Positions 32,792 to 42,834 of a DNA stretch of 64,000 bases are shown here, in pieces (position 1 is the first letter of the stretch; the number at the start of each line of letters is the position of its first letter). The notes below the pieces were generated by a model. It saw only the letters and a list, made by a program, of their open reading frames with translations. It searched no databases and was not told where the DNA came from. This DNA is from Muscardinus avellanarius (taxonomy: Eukaryota > Chordata > Mammalia > Rodentia > Gliridae). The stretch spans positions 32,279,592-32,343,591 of the forward strand of contig OY726569.1 of the NCBI GenBank assembly GCA_963383645.1, read 5' to 3'. The position numbers and the translations under genes are program-made.

Positions 32792-32806
32792 AAATAGCAT
32801 ACAAAA
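32792..32806. repeat. 3' TSD of the composite retrotransposon
   Basis: Exact copy of 30870-30884, directly following the A-rich tail. Confidence 0.92.
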
Positions 32807-35005
32807 ATTTAAAAAGTGGGTAGCTTCATTATTTGACATTTTTTAAGAATCATAAAAAGTAGAACCAAAAGAAAATATTTTGATTAACTTCCTAGTAACC
32901 AAAATTATCAGTTAAAACTATTTTCATTTGGATGGATAGAAAGGGAAATAAAAAAGAGAGAATAAAAACCGGATGTGCCAGCTTCATTTGCATTTTGTCC
33001 TCTTTGATTTGAAACATAAATAGGCTCCAACATATTAACTCACACCCTTGCACCCTTGCTGTTTGAGCTTTCCTGAAGCCTAGAGGAGACAAGAACCAGG
33101 ATTCAGCTGGGACTCACTTCTGTGAGGTCTGAGCAATTCACATACAACAAGCATTCAGGAAAAGACAGAGAGATCTATTTCCCCATCAATTGCCAGGGGC
33201 ATTGGCAGATTCTTCCTACTGCCAGCAGGACCACCAGAATCCCTGAGAAGTCCCACTTAATTAAGATATTAGCTCCTAACATCCTGAAGAAAGCTTTCTA
33301 AATTCATATGTTCTGAGTGAAATGGAGATTTCCCACTCCCTTTTGTGTATATCAACCTGCACTGTGTAAAGTGTCAGCTCATCCTAGCTAACTTTGTTAG
33401 AGGGAGGACCAATAACAACATTCAGTTGATTATAAAAGAAAAGGGAAGAGACTCTGAGTGATTATAGAATTCTTATAATGTGCATAGTGTTATTATGGCA
33501 CTCTGCCCAGGGCTCATCAAAGATAAATGAGGTTTGAAGAGTGGTTTTTTTATGTTAAACTTAATAGACATTCCCTTTCTTTCTTAAAAAAAAAAAATCT
33601 GGCAAGGGAATGGAAAAGACATCAAAGCAATTTTCCTATAAATCTATACAGAAATGAATTTTAGAGTCAACTTTTCTGCTTTTATTACTTATTTTTTATT
33701 TTTTGGAAGCTGAAAGAGACCATAATTCAGTGCCTTTCAAAGTGCTTTGGAGAAATATAATAAATCCAATATATATGAAAAAGTTTATAGGGTTTTTTTA
33801 CCAAATATATAAGACTGAAATATTTCTCTGATATTAAGAATGTTTCTAAAACTTTTTCTTCAGAATTTTTCATACATATCTCACTAAATTTTCTTGACAC
33901 TTAGTAATTTATAATTCTGAAGTCCAATGACAGGAGACAAGGTTTAATATTTTGTCTTTAAGAAGCTATTGTCTCTTCCAAACTGCTATTCCTAAAAATC
34001 CCCATTCAAACTTTATAATACAATAACAATTTCTCATTTCAGTTCCTATGGCTAAGAATTTTGATGGGAAGTAGAAGGGGGATAGTGTCCATTAATATTG
34101 CAACATCAGCCTCTGAATGTGCTCCTTGTGTGTGAAATTATATTTTTATGACACTTCTCTGGTTTTGTTTGAATCAGCTCAATTGAAAATCATCTTGAAC
34201 CCAATTTTTATCCAGTAACTGCCTCTCAATACACATTACCCTTATAACTGTTAAAGATTTGTTGGTTCAGCTTTTCAGGCAAGGCTATTTGAATGCACAA
34301 GAGAGTTGCCAGAGTGTACTTAGGACTACGTCAAAGTTAAACAAATTCAAAGTTGCCTAGTTCCATCCATCGTTAAGTCTTCTTTACAAAACCAATAGTG
34401 GAAGAGAAAGTTCAAGTTCACAGTCCCAAGGAAAAGGTATTTAGCACCAGTAACATAACACTACTATCAAACTATTAAACCAAAGTTATTGTGGATTCCA
34501 AGGCCTAGATGACTTCTTCTGATCTGGGAATCTTATAGTCCTAATTTTTCCCAGGACTAAGTGCTGGGTCCGTTTCATTATAAATGGCTCACTACATATA
34601 ACAGTTAATACTAATCACCTAACACATATAATCGACACCAAATATTATCCCAAAGATGTTGTTAGTATGACTGGAAAAAGCCTGGGCCAGAGACTGATAT
34701 TTCCCCAGATTTTCTTCATTTACCTAAATTTAAATTGCCTTACAAAGTGGAAGGTGGGAATTAATAGACATTGGCAAGAACATAGTAAAACTCCAGTGCT
34801 TTATATCGGATACCAAATCATTAGCACAGCAAGGAAAACTTTAAATAGGTGTTAAGGAATTGAAAAGCATTTACCCCTTTGAAAGTCAACCTCCTCTAAA
34901 TGTGCAGAACAAAGTTGGCAGCCATTCAGTGACGCTAATAGTATTGAAACTATCCCAAATTTAGAAGACTACTGCAGATGTGGCTAAACAGGATCCTTCC
35001 CTATG
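32807..35005. other. Unique AT-rich sequence, 2.2 kb
   Basis: No repeat, RNA gene or exon recognised. Confidence 0.45.
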
Positions 35006-35007
35006 GA

Positions 35008-35150
35008 CTAAGCCAATGTTTCTCCACCTTGGGTAGACATTAGAATTACCTGGGGAGCCTGTGACATAATTGATCAGTGTTGGAGAAAAGTATGTTCTTG
35101 AAGCTCTCCAAGTAATCCTAATGTGCAAAGACGGAAAACAGGGGGGAGAA
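35008..35150. mobile_element. MER5/Charlie-type hAT transposon relic
   Basis: 'caatgtttctccaccttggg', 'gacattagaattacctgggg' and, inverted, 'agctctccaagtaatcctaa' with 'tgtgcaaag' give the palindromic arrangement of MER5A. This is an ancient non-autonomous hAT element. Confidence 0.8.
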
Positions 35151-35740
35151 AACAAAACAAAACAAATTAGGAATGGTGTAAAAATTCAAAATTTCAACAC
35201 TCTAAACAGATATGTTGACTTTCTCCACACCTCCAGCAACAGAACAACAATAGTCTAAAAGCAGGAAGAGTTTTTTAAGAAGGTGCAGAAAAAAATAAAA
35301 AATGATTGCATTAGGTGGTTGAAGCCTGGTAAATAGAAGCATTTCTCCGTTTTATATAATTTCTATCACATATATAAGGAATATAAAATTCATTAAGTTA
35401 TTAGATATACAGAAATTACATATGACTTGACTGTGTCAAAGCTTCCTTGAAGACAACATCCTCTGGATCGTAGGAGGGAAAGTTATTTTAAGTTTAAACT
35501 TAGCCTGACTCAATAATCAAAGGATGTCTTTCACAGTACTTTCTTTGAAAACGAAATCTCAGACTCATAAATATGTTTCCTCATTCATTGCTTCTTCTCT
35601 TAAAAAATGAATCAAGCATGATTTGGTGTGTGGCCTGTGGGTCTTCATGGCATAGGAGAAAAGTAGAAGAGAACTCTGTTATGAGTCCTTTAGTGATGGA
35701 GAGATACCCTGGTCTCTAGCAGGATGGTCCACTGTCTTCC
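35151..35740. other. Unique sequence
   Basis: Nothing recognised. Confidence 0.4.
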
Positions 35741-35934
35741 TGCTCACTGGGTACCATGCTTGCTCACATCTGGCCAGTGAGTCCCCTGATGCACGCTGGT
35801 CAGCTCCGTCCTGCGACTTGGATCTTGTCCCTTCTTGCTTTCTTCACACCCTTGGGTATCTGCTACATCCTCCACCTGACCTGAAGGTTCATAATCCACT
35901 CCTCCCGCTGTGCGGTGCAGTAGGTTCCACTCAC

Positions 35935-35981
35935 CCTGCCGCACATTGGAGATGGCAGCAATTCTGCTCTTTTTCTCCTTC
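35935..35981 (-). other. Candidate 47-bp exon on the minus strand
   Basis: Read on the minus strand: a pyrimidine-rich 'catcttttctag' acceptor, a 47-base open segment encoding a short basic peptide (core 'SRIAAISNVRQ'), then the strong donor agg|gtgagt. The frame stays open beyond the donor to about 35744, and the stretch is richer in GC than its surroundings. No parent gene can be named and no other exon is visible in the window, so this is a splice-signal prediction only. Confidence 0.25.
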
Positions 35982-36124
35982 CTAGAAAAGATGAGGCTTT
36001 ATTTTCAAAAGATGTCATGAGATGAAATAAAATAAAACAGCCTTCAAATGTACTTGGTACTTGGAGGGCTCCAACTTCACAACTTTACTGCAAGCTTCTT
36101 TCATACCTCGCACATTTTTTCCAA

Positions 36125-36199
36125 CTACTTCCTCCCTTCCTTTCTTTGTTCCTCCCTCCCTCCCTTCCTTCTTTTCTTTTCTCTTTCTTTCTTTCTTTC

Positions 36200-36212
<13 letters not shown>
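36125..36212. repeat. Pyrimidine-rich (CCTT/CTTT)n stretch
   Basis: Low-complexity CT-rich sequence leading into the GT tract. Confidence 0.85.

Positions 36213-36278
<66 letters not shown>
36213..36278. repeat. (GT)n microsatellite
   Basis: 66 bp with one 'at' interruption, adjoining the tail side of an antisense SINE. Confidence 0.96.
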
Positions 36279-36282
<4 letters not shown>

Positions 36283-36334
36283 GGGAATTCAACCCAGAGA
36301 TATTCTACCTCTGAGCTACACTCCCAATCCTATT

Positions 36335-36385
<51 letters not shown>

Positions 36386-36440
36386 TTTGAAATAGGGTCT
36401 GTCCCATATACTGGGACTACAGTCAGGTATGACCACGATT
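36279..36440 (-). mobile_element. B1-dID SINE, antisense, internally deleted
   Basis: ID half 'tgggaattcaacccagagat' and 'tctgagctacactcccaatc', then an expanded (ATTT)n linker (36335-36388), then only the end of the B1 half ('actgggactacagtcagg'). The middle of B1 is missing. Confidence 0.82.
36335..36388. repeat. (ATTT)n inside the SINE linker
   Basis: 54 bp expansion of the A/T-rich linker between the two SINE halves. Unusual, because most tracts here grow from the tail rather than the linker. Confidence 0.93.
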
Positions 36441-36637
36441 AATTGATTTTTCTTTTTTAAAAACTTTAATTTTTTCTCTTCTTTCTCTGGTTAAGATGTT
36501 TCCTATTGAATAAGTAAAGAAATTACAAGAGATTGCCTCATTTTTTGTCTTTTCTGTTTTCTATTCCAGTTTACTTCTTAGTTCAAGGGCCAACAAAAGA
36601 TGTCAGGAAAAAATGCTGATAAAAATATGATTGCTTA

Positions 36638-36819
36638 GCCGGGTGTGGTGGTGCATGCTTGTAATCCCCGCGCTTGGGAGGCCAAGACAGGAGGATGCAC
36701 AGGTTCAAAGCCAGCCGCGCTGGCTTAAGAGATCCTGTTTCCAAATAAAAAAGTATAAAATAGGTCTGGGAGTGTAGCCTGGAGGTAGAAAGGTTTCCAG
36801 GAACCCCAGTACCACCAAT
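36638..36819 (+). mobile_element. Young B1-dID SINE
   Basis: Head 'gccgggtgtggtggtgcatg', 'aaagccagccgcgctggctt', ID half 'tctgggagtgtagcctggag', 'aggaaccccagtaccacc'. It lacks a long A tail and is followed by 'agctagctagctag', then directly by another SINE. Confidence 0.9.
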
Positions 36820-36841
36820 ACAGATAGCTAGCTAGCTAGCT

Positions 36842-37061
36842 TAGCCGGGCGTGGCAGCACACGCTTGTAATCCCAGCATTTAGGAGGCTGAGACAGGAGG
36901 ATCCGGGTTCTTTGACAGTCTTAGCTACTTACTGAGGCCCCTTGCAACACAATGAGACCCTATTTCAAAATAAAAAATAAAAAAATAGGGCTGGGGTTGT
37001 AGTTTGGAAGTAGAATGACCCTGGGTTCCACCCCTAGTACTGAAAAAAAAAAAAAAAAAAG
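36842..37061 (+). mobile_element. B1-dID SINE, older, in tandem with the preceding one
   Basis: 'gccgggcgtggcagcacacg', 'cttagctacttactgaggcc', ID half 'gctggggttgtagtttggaa', A tail. 'gattgctta' left of the first SINE and 'gactgcttc' right of this one suggest that the young SINE landed at the 5' edge of this older one. Confidence 0.9.
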
Positions 37062-37164
37062 ACTGCTTCAGACCCCAGTCTATTATATGAGAAGGAAAAG
37101 TTCATTGAAGGTGAGGTGAAAGGTGTTAAGTTAGAAATACAGAAGCTAGTATGTTGTTGCCTTT

Positions 37165-37480
37165 TTTTTTCCAGTATTTGTAGTTTTAATTTTATTTCAA
37201 CAATGGACAGTTTTCATACCATTAAATACTATTGTACATCACCTGGAAGAGGCTGTGTGGAATTGTATTCTGTGGAGACTTAGTAATTCAGTTAACTGAA
37301 CACACACACACACCTGTTCATAGTTTTTCACTATTATAAACAGCACTGAAGATTCCTGTGTACAGATAGTTAAAAAAATCTTAGGATAAAAGCTCTGGAA
37401 GGCAACCATTTGTTCAGAAATTTTTAATGGCTGCTAGAATGTTCCCATTTTGATATTTAAAGTTCTCTGTTTAGAAATAG
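37165..37480 (-). mobile_element. Possible old L1 relic, antisense
   Basis: 'catagtttttcactattataaacagcactgaag' is worded like the old L1 'ttcactattataaataatgctg' block. The rest is too diverged. Confidence 0.3.
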
Positions 37481-37747
37481 AGGGGATTTGAACACTACTT
37501 TCTGAAAATGCTATTTCTGGGAGAAGTAGAATTTGCAAAATTGGACACTAAAATCGAATGGCTATTAGAGTTTCCTAGGCTATGTTTTTAAAATGTTAAA
37601 CAGCAGGGGAGAAAAACCTACATTCCTGTGGTTTCTTATCTGGGTAATTTTAAATGGCAGTTTTCTAAAATTATCATAGTAATCAGTCTTTCAGTAAACA
37701 TTGCACTTTTGGCAGGAATGCACTTAAATTTTAGTATGATTGGTGTA

Positions 37748-37749
<2 letters not shown>

Positions 37750-37793
<44 letters not shown>
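37750..37793. repeat. (GT)n microsatellite
   Basis: 44 bp, pure. Confidence 0.96.
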
Positions 37794-37794
<1 letters not shown>

Positions 37795-38430
37795 GAGGTG
37801 AGGCGCCAGAGTAGGAAATAATCTAGTTAGACTGCATGATCACTCAGTGACTCAACTTCATGGTGCAAATGAAAATTCCTTATGTATTTACTTATTTAAA
37901 ATCACCCCAGGGTGCAGACTTAAGCGCCAAGAATTAATTAGACTATACAAAATAGAACACCAATGACCAAGAGCAATTCAATTCCACCAGATATATTTTT
38001 AAATATCTCATTTCTACCTAAAAATGAGTCTAAAATTCATTTACCCAACCATCATAAAGAGCTAATGTCTTTGATTCCATGTGCTCTACAACACATTTTT
38101 GTGTTCTTGTCTATGCTTTCATTTCTTCAGCTCTAACTTATAAATTCAGCAAAAATGCTTTCTCCTTTCCTTTAGTGGACAATGTACAGAAGTATTGATA
38201 AGGATAAGAGACTATTTGACCTTTGATACTTCACAGATGAAAATAATTATATACCCTTTTAGATATATATGTATGGGTTTATATAGATCTGTATGTGTAT
38301 AAGTACAGAGAGATAAATAGATGCTTTTTATGTCTGTCTTTAAAATACAATGTATTTTGTGGTCTGAATTAGTGAATCTCCATGCTTTAAACTTGCTCAA
38401 TGTCTAGTCTATCTGTAGTTCTCTGCTAAA
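37794..38430. other. Unique sequence
   Basis: Nothing recognised. Confidence 0.4.
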
Positions 38431-38441
38431 TCTGTTTTTTG

Positions 38442-38629
38442 TTTTGTTTTGGTGGTACTGGGGTTCCTGGAAGCCCTTCTACCTCCAGGCTACACTCCCA
38501 GACCTATTTTATATTTTTTATTTGGAAACAGGGTCTCTTAAGCCAGAGCGGCTGGCTTCGAACTAGCGCGATCCTCCTGTCTCCGCCTCCCAAGAGCGGG
38601 GATTACAAGCGTGCACCACCACACCCAGC
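38442..38629 (-). mobile_element. Young B1-dID SINE, antisense
   Basis: 'ggtggtactggggttcctgg', inverted ID 'ccaggctacactcccagacc', 'tctcttaagccagagcggct', head 'gcaccaccacacccagc'. 'aaatctgttttttg' at left and 'caatctatctttta' at right form an imperfect TSD. Confidence 0.92.
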
Positions 38630-38645
38630 ACAATCTATCTTTTAA

Positions 38646-38735
38646 AAATAGGGACCAGGGGTCTAATTCCATAGGAGAGCGTGTGCTTAACATGTGTGAG
38701 GCTTTGAGTTCAATCTCCAGCACCAAGAAAAAAAT
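38646..38735 (+). mobile_element. ID SINE (tRNA-derived only)
   Basis: 'gaccaggggtctaattcc', 'gagcgtgtgcttaacatgtg', 'gagttcaatctccagcacca' and an A tail. It keeps the tRNA-like box-B wording 'gagttcaatc'. It has no B1 half. Confidence 0.8.
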
Positions 38736-38813
38736 ATGCAACTAGCTTTGAAACACTTATGTAGTTACTAAATGTCAGTTTATCACTGAGAGTGACTTGA
38801 ATGAAGACTTGCT

Positions 38814-38819
38814 TTATAT

Positions 38820-38862
<43 letters not shown>

Positions 38863-38863
38863 T
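38814..38863. repeat. (TTTA)n microsatellite
   Basis: Tail-derived tract of the next SINE. Confidence 0.95.
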
Positions 38864-39052
38864 GTTTGGTACTAAGGATTATACCCAGGGAAATTGTATC
38901 ACTGAACTACACCCGTAGGCTTTTTAGAATTTTTTTTTTTAAACAGAGTCTTACTAAGTTGCTGAGGCCAGCCCTGAACCTTCAATCCTCCTGTCTCGGC
39001 CTCTGGAGTACTGAGTACTAGTGCTATAGGCATGAGCCACCATACCCAGCTG
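38864..39052 (-). mobile_element. B1-dID SINE, antisense, older
   Basis: 'ggtactaaggattataccca', ID 'cactgaactacacccgtagg', 'cttactaagttgctgaggcc', head 'gagccaccatacccagc'. Confidence 0.88.
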
Positions 39053-39149
39053 AGACTCAGCCTTTCGGTGCACCCGCCACACTCTACCTACCAGTCACCA
39101 GAGTCCTAACAAAAAAAGAGACTGAGGATAAAGAAAAAATATATACACT

Positions 39150-39290
39150 GTTTCACTTATTGTAGCTTTATATGGTTTGAAATCAGAAAATATATATCTT
39201 CTAGCTTTGTTCTTTTTCAAGATCATTTTGGGTACCTAGAGTCCATATTCCATATTAGGATAGATTTTTTTCTGAAAAATAAATAAATAA
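39150..39290 (-). mobile_element. Old L1 ORF2 relic, antisense
   Basis: 'gtagctttatatggtttgaaatcag' and 'ctagctttgttctttttcaag' are inverted L1 ORF2 wording. The fragment is short. Confidence 0.55.
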
Positions 39291-39454
39291 ATATATGATA
39301 GTTTCACCTAAAAAATAGAAAAAAAATATTCTCTGGTAAGAAAGAAAGCAAAAAGAAATATTGAAATGTTATCTTTAAGTCATCAAAAGCTTGGTATCAG
39401 ACAAATGAAACTGTTATGTGAGATTATCATTTTTAATTTTAGATAAATTGCCAT

Positions 39455-39640
39455 AATACTAGATGTCAACTACTAAGCCAAGCATGGGAGGGAGGGATAG
39501 GGAGAGAATGGGGTGGGGATTGGGTGGGGGCTGACTGGGATAAGTGCGCATGTATGTCTACAAAAATATGTATCCTATTATGATGTATGAATACAGTGCA
39601 CCAATAAAAAAAAAAGAAAAAAAAAGAAAAAATATATTTA
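39455..39640 (+). mobile_element. L1 3'UTR end, 5'-truncated
   Basis: 'aagccaagcatgggagggag', 'gaatggggtggggattgggt', 'tatgaatacagtgcaccaat' and an A-rich tail. Only the last 180 bp of L1 is present. Confidence 0.88.
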
Positions 39641-41215
39641 AGTACAAGATCTACTGGTTTTCAATGGTCTGTGAAGCCTGCCAAGCATGCTATTGTTTGC
39701 TGAAATCACTGAGAAGGGCACAGAACGGCAGTATTGATCTTTCACTAAAAAACAAATTCAGGCCTAACATTGTAATGAATGACTTGGTCATCAAGCCAGT
39801 AAGACCAGTGTCACAGGAAGTGGGGCTCTTCCATGTGCAGAGATGAAGTGTTGGTGCAACAGTCCCTGACAGAATGGATTCACACAGGTCAGATGTCTCA
39901 ACACCACCGGAGGCCATGTGAACAGCAGCCCCCAAGGTCCTTCCCACAATTATTTCCCACCATTTTTATCACCTCATTAATTCTACATATTTTCTTGTGA
40001 GGCTTTTATGTGGTATTATTAGATCTATTTTATTGGAAGAAAAACCCTAGGAGAGGTGAGGTGACATTGTGTGTTTGAGGTCATCGGCTAGGCCTCGCAT
40101 GAGCCACCTATGCATTTCACAGACTAATTTTCATATCTGTGGCCTCTCTGGTAACAGAACTTAGAGAATGTCTGGACTTTCAGCCCAGTTTTCTCCAAAG
40201 AGATCTTTTATATTTTTTTTCAAAAATACTAATGTATTAGAAATTAGTCATAAATGAGTAAGCATCATGCATGGCTCCCTAAACCAATTAATATGTCAGG
40301 TCTAATTTACTGTTAGACAAATAATTTGAAATATTTGCAAAAGAGCAGCAAGAGAATTTAATCTCTGCAATTAGGCAGAGATTTCGGTAAATTCTTTATA
40401 TGCCTTGAGGTTACTCATAACTAGAAAAAAAATCTCTTTATTTATTTATTTTATTTTATTTTATTTTTGCTGTCTATTGTTTCTATGAGAAGACCACACT
40501 GGGCAACTTTACAAATTTCAAAACCTAGTATTGGGAGGAATTTTAAGAGGTGTTCATGTCCCTAGGGTGATAAACAAGCCAGATAATCATAATAGTATCT
40601 AACCTGATGCTAAAGATCCACAGAGAAAGAAGTGAAAATCTTTGTATTGGAGGCACCAGAGGTGGCACAAGGTTTTCTTTAGTCCTTAAATAATTTTCTT
40701 CTACTCTGATTAGAGCCTGTTTGTTTTAATCCTATAGAATGAAATAATAAATACATAATTTCATATACAGTTCTTAAAAGCTCCTCCCAGTATAACCTTA
40801 CATTCTTTTCGCTTTTTATGTCAAAGGTATTTACCAGTCATTTTGATGATGAAAATCTCGAGTTTACAGAAAATCTGGAGTGTGTAGTCTGTGAAATAGC
40901 TGGCTTTCCAGTTTGCCTGTGTGTGTTTTTGGGGACTGAATAGGTGATCACGTAAAGGTCAGATTTAAAGGTAACAGAAAGGACCATCGTATCTTTTCTC
41001 TTTTCTCTTAAGAGTGCCTAAAATGGTCACGTTATTTCTTGTGGGTAAGGCATAAATGTACTTAGTTAAAATAAAAATACTACCTAGAATGAGTTAGAAA
41101 ATAAATTATCTATCATGAAGATAGTTATCCACTTAAAAGGTAACTTAATTATTTGATGTGGAGATTCTTTTGAAAGTGTGGGACACTGAAAAGGTATGCA
41201 GTTATGTACCCTATA
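39641..41215. other. Mostly unique; MIR-like patch 40005-40150
   Basis: 'tctattttattggaagaaaaacc...ggagaggtgaggtgacattg' has the order of MIR. The remainder is not recognised. Confidence 0.35.
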
Positions 41216-41324
41216 ATATTTTTTCAGTTAATAACAGTATATTCCACCCTTATCCTTTGGTTGGAAAGTTCCTAGTGGTGACATTAGAGCCCTCATAAAT
41301 TTGTAACAAAGTATATTACTCAAA

Positions 41325-41690
41325 TATTTGTAGTGATCCTGGTGTAAACAAACTTGTTACACTACCAATAGTATAGAAGTAGCACCTACAATCACATGCA
41401 GCACCGAAGACCTATTAATGACAACCAACCTCAGAGCACACTTCTTCTACTTATATATTTTTTAAAGTTTGCTGTAAAACAGTATGTCATGTTATACCAG
41501 CAGCTGCCACCTGTATCTTGTATTCATTGCCTGCCTTGATTGCATCTAGATGCAATGGGCAGCGAGGGACTTACACTGTAGGTTTTTGTAAGCACACTTG
41601 GTGATGGTCTCACAATGAAACAATCACCTAGTGAGGCATGTCTCAGAATGTATGCTCATTATTAGACTACGCATGGCTGGACACTGAGGA
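41325..41690. mobile_element. Tigger2/MER2-like DNA transposon relic
   Basis: 'ctggtgtaaacaaacttgtt', 'agaagtagcacctacaatca', and near the right end 'cacaatgaaacaatcaccta', 'gaggcatgtctcagaatgta' and a terminal 'gcatggctgg' follow the order of Tigger2 and its MITE MER2. This is an ancient pogo-type element with no open frame. Confidence 0.62.
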
Positions 41691-42004
41691 AAGTCAGAAA
41701 GGACTCAACATACCCACCCAGACATTCCCAGGAGGCTTGAATTGAATGCCAGGACTACATACATGGGATGATAAAGGTCAATGGGTGAGGAATAGAAACC
41801 CAGGAGAAATAATTTTCCTGGCTTTAAACTTTTTCCTGGAGTTGCCTATTATATATTCTTAACTGACAGGGTGGATTATATATTGTACCTGGAGAAAAGA
41901 GAACTCAGTATTCTCTGTGGTTTTCTTCATTTTGGTTCTAATGCTTTTAGAATTGTACAGATAAAGGAAAAGGAAACAAATTCTTGATACCTTTATTTCT
42001 TGTT

Positions 42005-42830
42005 CTCATTCTGTTCTTCCTTTATTTCCCCATCCCAATAATTTTCTCTTGTCTTCCATTTCCATATCCACAATCTCTTTGCCAAACACACTCTTTTTTC
42101 AGATGTACTTCTATTGGTTTACTGTAGTCTCACATCATTACATAATTCAGACTAATGGTGACATGACGCACACAGCCCCTGGTGAGCTTCTCCCTGGCTT
42201 CCTCCCCTTACCCATACCTGAGACTGAAATTGGTGTTGATAATTTCACATATGTGCATAACAACAAAGGAAATGTTTACTTCACCCACTGGAGTTTCTTT
42301 TTCTTCATCTAAATCCCTTTTTTATTTTTATTTATTTATGTATTTATTTGTTTTTTTTTTTTTTTTTTTTTTGCAGGACTGTGGATGGAACCCAGGGGCA
42401 TTTGACATCGAGGTATACCCCCTGCCCTGTTTTTTTATTCTGTATTTTGAAACAGGTCTCACTAAGTTGCAGAGGGCCTCACCAAGTAGCTGAGGCTGTC
42501 CACGAACCGCGATCCTCTGGTCTCAGCCTCACAAATGCTGGGATTACAAGCGTGCGCCACCACGCCCGGCTTAAATCTCTCTTATATCTCCCTAGCTTCT
42601 GCATATGACAGAAAACATATGACCTTCACTTTTTGAGACTGGCTAGTCTCCTTAATATAATGTTCTTCAGGTCCATCTACTTTCCTGCAAATGTCATAAT
42701 TTTGTTCTTTATTGCTAAGTAGAATTCCATGCCTGTATATCCATCCCATCATTTTGTAGTCCATTCCCCTGTTGATAGACACTTAAGTTGGTTCCATGTT
42801 TTGGCTATTGCAAACACATTTTATAATTTC
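42005..42830 (-). mobile_element. L1 3'UTR and ORF2 end, antisense, split by a SINE
   Basis: 'agtctcacatcattacataa' and C-rich 3'UTR text to 42310, then after the SINE 'gagactggctagtctcctta', 'ttgttctttattgctaagta', 'ttgatagacacttaagttgg' and 'ggctattgcaaacacat', the inverse of the L1 ORF2 end. No open frame survives. Confidence 0.82.
42322..42570 (-). mobile_element. B1-dID SINE, antisense, older, inside L1
   Basis: T-rich tail, 'gactgtggatggaacccagg', 'ctcactaagttgcagagggc', head 'cgccaccacgcccggc'. 'taaatccctttttta' (about 42310) and 'taaatctctctta' (42572) form its TSD. Confidence 0.9.
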
Positions 42831-42834
42831 ACTT

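Noticed and set aside
36048..36442. Frames with Cys-Val runs near 36.2 kb
   Set aside because: Translation of GT and ATTT microsatellites plus a SINE.
38646..38735. Possible tRNA gene
   Set aside because: It has box A/B-like wording but ends in an A tail and cannot fold as a full cloverleaf as read. It is an ID SINE.
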